Origin: Alphaproteobacteria bacterium
GTDB lineage: Bacteria > Pseudomonadota > Alphaproteobacteria > ATCC43930 > CGMCC-115725
Direction: 5' to 3'
Assembly (NCBI GenBank): GCA_005888425.1
Contig: VAZF01000537.1
Span: 1 to 5,064 of the forward strand
DNA: 5,064 nt
Part shown: positions 1 through 5,064 of the stretch, piece by piece
How positions within the stretch are numbered: the first letter of the stretch is position 1
How the letters are laid out: each line of letters begins with the position of its first letter
Position numbers and translations under genes: made by a program
Notes under the pieces: model-generated
Database searches by the model: none
Told to the model about the DNA's origin: nothing
The model's input: only the letters and a program-made list of their open reading frames with translations

Positions 1-39
1 TCGCCCGAACGCTCCCGATCCGAAACAACCGGCAGGGGC

Positions 40-900
40 TTGGTGTCTCCGGTTGAAATTAAAACCGCGTCAACAGCGGCACAATCAGCCGCGCTAGCCG
101 GGGCGCAGAGCAGCGGGCCAGGGCGCGAAATCGTGCGTTGCGACGGCGCCGAGATGGCCGTCGTCCATCTCGATGGCGAATCGGGCGGGCCTGCGCCGCT
201 GCTGATCTGGGCGCATGGCTGGGGCCACACGCATCGCGCCTTTCTGCCGCTCGCCGAATCGGTCCGCCGGACGGCCTCATCCATCCTCATCGATTTCCCT
301 GGTTTTGGCGCCTCACCGCCGCCGCCCGCGGTCTGGGGCACCGCCGATTACGCCGATGCGATGGCCGAGTGGATCGCGACGTTGCCCGCAGGACCGCGCG
401 TGTGGATCGGCCATTCCTTTGGCTGCCGCGTCGGGTTGCAGCTCGCGGCGCGTCACCCCGAAGCGGTGAACGGCATGGTGTTGATCGCCGCCGCCGGGCT
501 GCCGCCACACCGCTCACCGGCAGCGCGGATGCGAATCGCCGCCCGCCGTTGGGCCTTCCGCCTCGCGCGCAGTGTGACGCCGGAGGGGCCCGCGCGTGAC
601 CGCCTGCGCGAGCGCTTTGGCAGCGCGGACTATCGCCAGGCTGGCGCGATGCGGCCGATCCTCGTCAAGACCGTGTCGGAGAATTTGAGCGATGTCGCGC
701 GCGCGGTGCGCTGCCCGGTCGCGCTGGTCTACGGCGAAAACGACCGCGAGACGCCGCCCGAGATCGGCGAGCGGCTGCAACGGCTGATCCCGAACGCGCA
801 GCTGCATGTGCTGCGCGGTTTCGATCATTGGAACGTCTTGACCGAGGGTCAGCATCAGCTGACGCATCGGCTGACCGAGTTTCTGGAGCGTCTGTCGTGA
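40..900 (+). CDS. alpha/beta-fold hydrolase, coupled to a Mur ligase
   Basis: A serine hydrolase of the alpha/beta-hydrolase superfamily (286 aa from the TTG at 40). Visible elements in order: oxyanion-hole HGWG at residues 59-62, DFPGFG at 85-90, nucleophile elbow GHSFG at 124-128 (Ser126), a basic Arg-rich cap region around 158-192, a GSADYR...MR..LVK block around 194-210, the likely acid Asp235 in GENDRETPP, and the catalytic His263 in GFDHW. The triad is therefore complete. No signal peptide is evident, so it is probably cytoplasmic. The substrate is unknown. The start is uncertain: AGGGG at 34-38 suits the GTG at 43 better than the TTG at 40, and the frame stays open to base 1. Residues 1-28 are Ala/Ser-rich and look unconserved. 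An ATG at 154 would cut into the fold. Its stop overlaps the next gene's start (GTGA), so it probably works with the Mur ligase. An upstream operon partner is likely but lies outside the window. Confidence 0.9.
   Translation: MVSPVEIKTASTAAQSAALAGAQSSGPGREIVRCDGAEMAVVHLDGESGGPAPLLIWAHGWGHTHRAFLPLAESVRRTASSILIDFPGFGASPPPPAVWGTADYADAMAEWIATLPAGPRVWIGHSFGCRVGLQLAARHPEAVNGMVLIAAAGLPPHRSPAARMRIAARRWAFRLARSVTPEGPARDRLRERFGSADYRQAGAMRPILVKTVSENLSDVARAVRCPVALVYGENDRETPPEIGERLQRLIPNAQLHVLRGFDHWNVLTEGQHQLTHRLTEFLERLS
885..888 (+). promoter_or_regulatory. ribosome binding site of the membrane Mur ligase gene
   Basis: GGAG lies inside the last codons of the hydrolase gene, 8 nt before the GTG at 897. 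This spacing, together with the 4-nt GTGA stop/start overlap, favours 897 over the in-frame TTG at 828, which would overlap the hydrolase by 73 nt. Confidence 0.6.
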
Positions 901-2498
901 TTGGACACGTGGCCGGGCTCGTCGCGCTTATCGGGTTTCTCGTCTTCGCGGCGCGGCGGCTGCTGACCTATCTGCACATTTTTCAGCAGGAGGAATATGA
1001 CGGCCCGCGCTTTCTGCGCTGGCTGCTGCACAGCGGCGCTTTCGACCGGCGGCTGTCGCTCGCGATCGTGGCGATTTTTATTGCGCAATTGGTCCTCGGT
1101 GCATCGGCCTCGGACTGGGTGTTTCCGCTCGCAATCGGCGTGCTTTGCGTTGCCGTGGCGGCTGCCGAACGCGACCCGCGCAAGGATGCAAAGAAACCGC
1201 TCGCGATGACGGCGCGCGCCAAGCGCATCTACGCTGTGAGCCTGGTGCTGCTGCTGGCGGTCGGTCTCGCGGCGGGGTTCGCCACGGATATTGCGCTCGT
1301 CTGGCTCGTGCCGGTGCAGCTCGTTCCGGTTGCGCTCGTGGCCGGAACCTTGCTGTTGATGCCGTCCGAGGCGCGCGTGCAGCGCCGCTATTGGCACGAG
1401 GCGCACGACACGCTCATGCGGCTCGACCCGATTGTCGTCGCGGTGACCGGCTCCTACGGCAAGACCTCGGTCAAGCACATCCTCGGCCACGTACTGGAAA
1501 CCGCCGCGCCGACCCTGATCACGCCAGGCAGCGTCAACACCGCGATGGGGATCGCCCGCATCGTCCGCGAGCAGTTGCGATCGCATCACCGCTATCTCGT
1601 GGTCGAGATGGGCGCCTACGGCATCGGCTCGATCGCCCGGCTCTGCGCGCTGACCCCGCCAAAGCTCGGCATCATCACGGCGATCGGCAAGGCGCATTAC
1701 GAGCGCTTCAAGACATTAGACGCGGTGGCGCGCGCGAAGTTCGAGCTGGCCGAGGCGGCGCACGCCAATGACGGCACCGCGATCATCGCGTCCGACACAC
1801 TGCAATTCGATTGGCCGCGACAGTATGTCGATGCGCATCGTGACCGGGTCGTCACGGTCGGCCCGGAGACAGATGCCGATCTCGTCATCCGCGCCTTGCG
1901 CCAGGAGGCGGACGGGATCGTCGCCGACATCGCGTGGCGCGGCCGCGCGTATCAGCTGAAGGCGCCACTCTTCGGCGAGCATCAGGGCCGCAACATGGCG
2001 CTCGCATTCGCCGCTTCCTGCAATCTCGGTCTCACGCCCGAAGATGTCATCGCCACCTTGCGCAGCACGCCGCAGATCGCGCATCGCCTCGAGGTAAAGC
2101 GGCAGGGCGACGGCGCCATCATCATCGACGATGCCTACAACTCGAACCCGGTCGGGTTTGCCTCGGCGCTCGAACTGCTCAACGTGCTGAAGCCGCCCGG
2201 CGGCCGCCGCATCCTCGTGACGCCCGGCATGGTCGAGCTTGGCGCGGCGCATCAAGAGGAGCACGAGAAGATCGGTCGCCTCGCCGCCGAGCATGTCGAT
2301 GTGTTGGTCGCGGTCGCGCCGCAGCGCGTCGAGCCGCTCGCCAATGCGTTCAAGGCCGCCGCCCCCGAGCGCGAGATTGTGCCCTGCGCCGGGTTTGCCG
2401 AGGCGCGGCAATGGCTCGACAAGAACCTCGGCGGGCATGATGTCGTGCTGATCGAGAACGACCTGCCTGATCTCTACGAACGGCCGTTGCGACTCTAA
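897..2498 (+). CDS. membrane-anchored MurF-type Mur ligase family protein
   Basis: An ATP-dependent amide ligase of the Mur family (533 aa from GTG 897; housekeeping MurF is about 450 aa). The N-terminal 155 residues form five hydrophobic helices (about 2-19, 53-70, 74-90, 111-128, 131-155). The loops after helices 1 and 3 are basic, which places the catalytic part in the cytoplasm. Between helices 1 and 2 is the polar stretch LHIFQQEEYDGPRFLRWL. The Mur central domain follows: P-loop TGSYGKTS (184-191, Lys189), EMGAYG (237-242), IGKAHYERF (263-271), and Lys281 in AKFEL at the position of the carbamylated lysine. DDAYNSNP (411-418) and TPGMVELG (442-449) mark the C-terminal domain and are MurF-like. 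The usual MurF N-terminal UDP-sugar-binding domain is absent, and the MurF C-terminal KGSRGM-type motif is replaced by IENDLPDLY. It is therefore unlikely to be the essential MurF. It probably joins an amino acid or peptide to a membrane-linked or envelope substrate; the exact reaction is unknown. It is translationally coupled to the hydrolase. Confidence 0.93.
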   Translation: MIGHVAGLVALIGFLVFAARRLLTYLHIFQQEEYDGPRFLRWLLHSGAFDRRLSLAIVAIFIAQLVLGASASDWVFPLAIGVLCVAVAAAERDPRKDAKKPLAMTARAKRIYAVSLVLLLAVGLAAGFATDIALVWLVPVQLVPVALVAGTLLLMPSEARVQRRYWHEAHDTLMRLDPIVVAVTGSYGKTSVKHILGHVLETAAPTLITPGSVNTAMGIARIVREQLRSHHRYLVVEMGAYGIGSIARLCALTPPKLGIITAIGKAHYERFKTLDAVARAKFELAEAAHANDGTAIIASDTLQFDWPRQYVDAHRDRVVTVGPETDADLVIRALRQEADGIVADIAWRGRAYQLKAPLFGEHQGRNMALAFAASCNLGLTPEDVIATLRSTPQIAHRLEVKRQGDGAIIIDDAYNSNPVGFASALELLNVLKPPGGRRILVTPGMVELGAAHQEEHEKIGRLAAEHVDVLVAVAPQRVEPLANAFKAAAPEREIVPCAGFAEARQWLDKNLGGHDVVLIENDLPDLYERPLRL

Positions 2499-2549
2499 TT
2501 GGCCACGCCGGACAGCGCCGGCACACTGCAGTCCGCTCGGGCCGACGGA

Positions 2550-2960
2550 TCAGCCGGCGAATGGCATGCCTTCTGTGATGTCTTGCTGGATCTTCTGAAG
2601 GATTTCGTCGAGCGAGAGTTCCCGGAGTGCCGGTGCTGCCGAGAGCGACTGGGGACGCTCCCCCGCCGCGGTCGAGGCAGATTTGTTCTCGGCGACGACA
2701 CGATCAAGCAGAAGGAGGATGTCGGTCTCGGAAATTTCTCGTTTGGCGCTCTGATCTGGCTTCTTCGGCGATGCTAAAGCGTCTGCCATTGCGGCACATT
2801 GCCGAGCGAGACCGACCAGCCCTTCGTAGACCGATGATCGACGCTGCCGCTCCGCCAATTGCTGATACCGGGCGGCTTGCACCCGGTAATGCTCAATCAG
2901 TTCCTTGCGGGGAACGGTTATCGGGTCGCGCAGGAACGGCGCTGGGAAAGGCTGAGACAT
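2550..2960 (-). CDS. hypothetical helical protein with duplicated SxxEIL motif
   Basis: A 136 aa protein of no family I can name. ATG at 2960-2958; an in-frame TGA two codons upstream makes this the first possible start. GAGG lies only 1 nt before the ATG, so the ribosome site is poor. Residues 17-63 (PRKELIEHYRV through MADALA) look like a long amphipathic helix, rich in Gln, Arg and Ala. A Lys/Pro-rich linker follows. Two similar short segments come next: SETDILLLLDRVVAEN (77-92) and SLDEILQKIQQDITEG (116-131), joined by a low-complexity Ser/Ala linker. There are no membrane segments or signal peptide. It is last in the - strand run after threonine synthase and the small protein, 28 nt from the preceding stop. 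A scaffold or adaptor role is possible but is only inference. Open frames on the + strand across the same bases look like poorer proteins. Confidence 0.7.
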   Translation of the reverse strand: MSQPFPAPFLRDPITVPRKELIEHYRVQAARYQQLAERQRRSSVYEGLVGLARQCAAMADALASPKKPDQSAKREISETDILLLLDRVVAENKSASTAAGERPQSLSAAPALRELSLDEILQKIQQDITEGMPFAG

Positions 2961-2988
2961 GCCTCAGCGAAAATACGCCCGATACGGT

Positions 2989-3219
2989 TTAGATTTTATT
3001 GATAGGCGAGAAGAAACCCGATTGCCCTAATCGGAGGGCAAGGGCGGCGGCATCGATGTCCACCGGGATCATCTCCGCCGGCGGCAGCGCATAGCCCGCA
3101 AAGTTGATATCCTTGCGCAACAGGATCATCGCCTCGTCGGCATCCTGGGCGACAACGATGGCGCCGGCATCGGGCCGGGGGTCATCGAGTGATCGGGCGC
3201 GGATCTGGAATACCCTCAT
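2989..3219 (-). CDS. small conserved-looking hypothetical protein
   Basis: A 76 aa protein starting MRVFQIRARS (ATG 3219-3217). A TTG at 3240 in the same frame would give 83 aa and sits 16 nt after the upstream stop; I prefer the ATG, although neither has a strong Shine-Dalgarno. The sequence looks like a compact alpha/beta domain. Strand-like FQIRAR and AIVVAQ are followed by a helix DADEAMILLRKDI, then a Pro-rich PPAEMIPVDI segment and a final helix DAAALALRLG. The pattern 'IVVAxDADEAxxLL' reads like a small ligand-binding or sensor-like fold, but I cannot assign a family. There is no signal peptide or membrane helix. It lies directly downstream of the threonine synthase gene on the same strand (37-nt gap, or 16 nt from the TTG), so it is probably co-transcribed with it. 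Confidence 0.72.
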   Translation of the reverse strand: MRVFQIRARSLDDPRPDAGAIVVAQDADEAMILLRKDINFAGYALPPAEMIPVDIDAAALALRLGQSGFFSPINKI

Positions 3220-3256
3220 GCCCGCCAAACAGCGGGGCAACGAGCCGCGTTCCGGC

Positions 3257-4522
3257 TCAGGCCGTCGCGAGCGTCCGCCAATCGACAGGCTGCCCGAGTT
3301 TCAGCGGCGTGCCGGCCTCGGGCATCGGGTATTTGAGCCCGGTCGCGCAGTTGAACAGCACCACGCGCTCCCCCGGGCCGACGCGCCCCTCGGCGATCGC
3401 CTGCTTGTAGGCGGCATAGGTCGCCGCGCCCTCGGGGCAGAGCAGCAATCCCTCCGCCGCCGCAACCTCGCGCCAGGCCTGCATAATCGCCTCGTCATCG
3501 ACGGCGGTCGCGAAACCGCCGCTGTCGCGCACCGCGCGCAGGATCAGAAAATCGCCGACCGCCTGCGGCACCCGGATGCCGGCGGCGAAGGTGTGCGCGT
3601 CCTGCCAGCGCGGCGCGTGCTCCTCGCCCGCTTCCCAGGCCTTGACCATCGGCGCGCAGCCCGAAGCCTGCACGACAACCATGCGCGGCCGCTTCTTGCC
3701 GATCCAGCCCAGCGCCTCCAATTCGGCGAAAGCCTTCCACATGCCGATAATGCCGGTGCCGCCGCCGGTCGGATAAAAGATGACGTCGGGCATTTCCCAG
3801 CCGAGCTGCTCGGCCAGCTCGATGCCCATCGTCTTCTTGCCCTCGATGCGGTAGGGCTCGCGCAGCGTCGAGCAATTGAACCAGCCAACGCTCCTCTCGC
3901 CCTCGGCGACGAGCTTGCCACAATCGTCGATCAGGCCGTCGACGAGGTAGACCGCGGCGCCCTGCATCGCGATCTCACGCACATTCACCGCAGGCGTGTC
4001 GTCGGGGCAGAAGACGGTCGCCTTCATGCCGGCGCGCGCGCAATAGGCCGCCATCGCCGCGCCGGCATTGCCGTTGGTCGGCATCGCCATGTGCCGGATG
4101 CCGAGCTCCTTCGCCATCGACACGGCGAGCACGAGGCCGCGCGCCTTGAATGAGCCGGTCGGCAGGCGGCCCTCATCCTTGACGAGGATCTCGCCGGGCT
4201 TTTGTCCCTTTGGGGCGAGGCGCGAGGCGAGGCGCGGCAATGACACGAGCGGCGTTACGACTTCGCCGAGCGACAGGACGTTTTCGGCGCGGCGCACCGG
4301 CAGCATCTCGCGGTAGCGCCACAGCGTCTGCGGCCGCGAGGCGAGCGCGTCGCGCGGCAATGCGCGGCGGATGCCGTCGAGGTCGTAGCGCACGAGGAGC
4401 GGCTTTCCGACCTTCGACAGGCCGTGCAATTGGTCGGCGGGGTAGCCCTCGCCGGTCAGGCTGCATTCGAGATGAGTGACAAAGGTCGGCAGCTCTGTGC
4501 CGGTCCACTCGTAATCGGGCAC
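3257..4522 (-). CDS. thrC: threonine synthase (PLP fold type II)
   Basis: A pyridoxal-phosphate enzyme (421 aa) of the threonine synthase family, which converts O-phospho-L-homoserine to L-threonine and phosphate in the cytoplasm. Visible: the N-terminal element HLECSLTGEGYPADQLHGLS followed by KVGKPLLVRYDL, the PLP Schiff-base lysine Lys126 in PTGSFKARG (121-129), the cofactor-contacting TNGNAGAA (149-156), and the phosphate-cradle glycine loop PTGGGTG (251-257). The N-terminal stretch occupies the place of a zinc ribbon in related proteins, but only one of its cysteines is left (Cys20), so it probably no longer binds zinc. GTG start at 4522 with AGGAGG 5 nt upstream. It heads a probable operon with two small genes of unknown function. 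Hyphomicrobiales usually also carry a longer canonical ThrC, so this could be a paralogue acting on a related substrate. The fold and family are sure; the precise substrate is less so. Confidence 0.94.
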   Translation of the reverse strand: MPDYEWTGTELPTFVTHLECSLTGEGYPADQLHGLSKVGKPLLVRYDLDGIRRALPRDALASRPQTLWRYREMLPVRRAENVLSLGEVVTPLVSLPRLASRLAPKGQKPGEILVKDEGRLPTGSFKARGLVLAVSMAKELGIRHMAMPTNGNAGAAMAAYCARAGMKATVFCPDDTPAVNVREIAMQGAAVYLVDGLIDDCGKLVAEGERSVGWFNCSTLREPYRIEGKKTMGIELAEQLGWEMPDVIFYPTGGGTGIIGMWKAFAELEALGWIGKKRPRMVVVQASGCAPMVKAWEAGEEHAPRWQDAHTFAAGIRVPQAVGDFLILRAVRDSGGFATAVDDEAIMQAWREVAAAEGLLLCPEGAATYAAYKQAIAEGRVGPGERVVLFNCATGLKYPMPEAGTPLKLGQPVDWRTLATA

Positions 4523-4527
4523 TAGCC

Positions 4528-4533
4528 CCTCCT
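4528..4533 (-). promoter_or_regulatory. strong Shine-Dalgarno of the threonine synthase gene
   Basis: Read on the - strand, AGGAGG (followed by GG) lies 5 nt before the GTG at 4522. It is a perfect match to the anti-Shine-Dalgarno core and fixes the start codon although it is GTG. No other gene in the window has so strong a site. Confidence 0.8.
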
Positions 4534-4612
4534 GTCGCTTGTGAGCGGCTTATAGCATCGGGCGAGCGCCGGTCTTCGCTGCTTCTGCACGGCCTCGGCA
4601 GCCGGCGTGTTT

Positions 4613-4623
4613 TTACCCGGAAG
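4613..4623 (-). promoter_or_regulatory. possible degenerate copy of the operator box
   Basis: On the - strand this reads CTTCCGGGTAA, matching the operator core TTACCGGGTAA at 9 of 11 positions. It lies about 90-100 nt upstream of the threonine synthase start, nearer to that gene than the main array. It could be an auxiliary site, or chance in a GC-rich region. Confidence 0.3.
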
Positions 4624-4703
4624 CGACAAGCATCCGAATGAATATGGCTAATTTATCGTTGATGCGACCGGCGGATCAGCGCCGGAGAGCGCGGCAAATC
4701 CAA

Positions 4704-4738
4704 GTAACCTTACCGGGTAAGGTTACCGGGTAACCTTA
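4704..4738. promoter_or_regulatory. tandem overlapping palindromes, probable operator array
   Basis: Three 8-bp boxes alternate in orientation: TAACCTTA (4705-4712), TAAGGTTA (4718-4725) and TAACCTTA (4731-4738). They are separated by two identical CCGGG spacers, so the period is 13 bp. This creates two overlapping palindromes. One spans 4704-4726 with perfect 11-bp arms around G4715; the other spans 4718-4738 with perfect 10-bp arms around G4728. The core TTACCGGGTAA occurs twice (4710-4720, 4723-4733). Such order is far beyond chance and fits binding of two dimers, or cooperative binding of one regulator. The array ends 80 nt before the + gene start and about 180 nt from the threonine synthase start. 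The regulator is not in the window and I do not recognise the motif. No T-tract follows, so a terminator is unlikely. Confidence 0.7.
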
Positions 4739-4739
4739 A

Positions 4740-4767
4740 TTGATTGCTTACGTTTCAACTGTAAGTT
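4740..4767 (+). promoter_or_regulatory. candidate promoter of the 4819 gene
   Basis: TTGATT (4740-4745) and TAAGTT (4762-4767) are spaced 16 nt apart and give a weak sigma70-like match in an AT-rich patch. The -35 element would directly abut the palindrome array, so a bound regulator could contact or block RNA polymerase. The match is poor and other registers are possible. Confidence 0.25.
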
Positions 4768-4806
4768 TTATCTCGTGACCGGCGCGAGTGCCGGCATCGA
4801 GGACGC

Positions 4807-4810
4807 GGAG
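4807..4810 (+). promoter_or_regulatory. ribosome binding site of the 4819 gene
   Basis: GGAG lies 8 nt before the ATG at 4819 and supports that start for the gene running off the right edge. Confidence 0.55.
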
Positions 4811-4818
4811 AATTTGAG

Positions 4819-5064
4819 ATGCAGTTGGCCCGGTTGTTCTCGCGGATGGGCGGCCGAACCCGCGAGGACAAAATATCCGGCCCCTTCAATTGGGACGAGC
4901 TGGAGCGTCTGACCGCGCGGTTGGGGGCGCTGCACGGCCGCTTGGAGACCGCTCAGGCGGTCGGCCATCACGGCACGGTCAATACCGTCAAACGCGATAT
5001 GAGGCAGGTCTGGACGGAGCGCGAGCGCCTGCTCGAGCGGCTCCTCAACCAGGTCGTCGAACAG
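4819..5064 (+). CDS. hypothetical coiled-coil-like protein, 5' part only
   Basis: An open frame from the ATG at 4819 to the window edge without a stop (82 residues visible, beginning MQLARLFSRMGGRTRED). After a basic N-terminus and a GPFNWDEL segment (21-28), the rest is almost wholly helical and charged. Leu/Arg/Glu-rich heptad-like runs occur at LERLTARLGALHGRLETA (28-45) and at RQVWTERERLLERLLNQVVEQ (62-82). There is no signal peptide or membrane segment so far. Codon third positions are G/C-rich, and a GGAG sits 8 nt upstream, so it looks like a real gene. I cannot name a family. It is transcribed divergently from the threonine synthase gene and lies just downstream of the palindrome array, so it may be the gene that array controls. 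The remainder is outside the window. Confidence 0.75.
   Translation, partial: MQLARLFSRMGGRTREDKISGPFNWDELERLTARLGALHGRLETAQAVGHHGTVNTVKRDMRQVWTERERLLERLLNQVVEQ

Larger units (their letters stand above)
4523..4818. promoter_or_regulatory. divergent intergenic regulatory region
   Basis: A 296-nt gap between the starts of the threonine synthase gene (-) and the unknown coiled-coil gene (+), so it must hold promoters for both. Its middle (about 4634-4665 and 4734-4772) is clearly more AT-rich than the flanking genes, as expected for promoters. It contains the alternating palindrome array at 4704-4738, a degenerate further copy at 4613-4623, and a CTTAC-N9-GTAAG inverted repeat at 4747-4765. I found no convincing small open reading frame or RNA gene in it. 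Confidence 0.65.

Noticed and set aside
3..97. Tail of an upstream gene ending at TGA 54-56 or TAG 95-97
   Set aside because: Either is possible, but fewer than 32 codons are visible and none resembles a known protein end, so it is not annotated as a gene.
828..896. In-frame TTG at 828 as an earlier start for the membrane Mur ligase
   Set aside because: It would overlap the hydrolase by 73 nt and add a polar, Ser/Asp-rich stretch before helix 1. The GTG at 897 has GGAG 8 nt upstream and a classical GTGA overlap.
855..2438. Long - strand open frames (855-1697 and 1716-2438) opposite the Mur ligase gene
   Set aside because: They are Arg/Asp/Gln/His-rich translations typical of antisense frames in GC-rich genes, with no recognisable motifs.
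2507..2522. GCCGG-N6-CCGGC hairpin between the convergent stop codons as a terminator
   Set aside because: The stem is only 5 bp, no T-tract follows, and such stems are common in this GC-rich sequence.
2499..2992. + strand open frames (2499-2777, 2627-2992) over the 136 aa gene
   Set aside because: They have a poor start context and an unnatural composition; the - strand protein has a cleaner helical pattern and fits the operon.
3104..4153. Long + strand open frame opposite the threonine synthase gene
   Set aside because: It is antisense to a clearly recognised enzyme, is His/Arg/Ala-rich with no domain, and is a by-product of high GC.
4213..4240. Repeated GCGAGGC units within the threonine synthase gene
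   Set aside because: They encode normal protein (RLASRLAPK region) and reflect codon bias for Arg, Ala and Leu, not a repeat element.
4568..4614. Terminator-like stem (GCTGC/GCAGC plus GCCG/CGGC) followed by GTGTTTTT on the + strand
   Set aside because: The stem is short and bulged with a 15-nt loop, and no + strand transcript is known to end there.
4779..4794. CCGGC-N6-GCCGG hairpin in the leader of the 4819 gene
   Set aside because: Five base pairs with a 6-nt loop, 24 nt before the start; too weak to call a riboswitch or attenuator.

Overview
The window is GC-rich, with strong G/C bias at third codon positions. Its gene content looks like an alphaproteobacterial chromosome, most likely Hyphomicrobiales (Rhizobiales: Bradyrhizobium, Beijerinckia or Methylocystis-like). 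That placement rests on general protein resemblance and base composition, not on a search. I see no tRNA, rRNA, CRISPR array, insertion sequence or prophage signature.

Left half, + strand (1-2498): two translationally coupled genes. The first is an alpha/beta-hydrolase (40-900; its frame is open to the window edge, so the true start could lie upstream). Its stop codon overlaps the start of the second gene in a GTGA junction. The second (897-2498) is a membrane-anchored MurF-type Mur ligase: five predicted transmembrane helices replace the usual UDP-sugar-binding domain, followed by the ATP-binding and C-terminal Mur domains. The pair suggests a cell-envelope or amide-ligation job that is not housekeeping MurF.

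Right half, - strand (4522 down to 2550): a probable three-gene operon. A PLP-dependent threonine synthase-type enzyme (4522-3257) has a perfect Shine-Dalgarno and a GTG start. It is followed by a 76-83 aa protein of unknown function (about 3219-2989) and a 136 aa helical protein of unknown function (2960-2550). The last one carries two copies of a degenerate S-x-x-[DE]-I-L motif. The + and - operons converge with only 51 nt between their stop codons.

Far right (4523-5064): a 296-nt divergent intergenic region separates the threonine synthase gene from a new + strand gene (4819 to the window edge, 82 residues visible, coiled-coil-like, unknown). This region holds the most striking non-coding signal in the window. 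It is an array of three 8-bp boxes in alternating orientation (TAACCTTA / TAAGGTTA / TAACCTTA), separated by two identical CCGGG spacers, so the period is 13 bp and two near-perfect palindromes overlap. It is probably a cooperative transcription-factor operator controlling one or both divergent genes.
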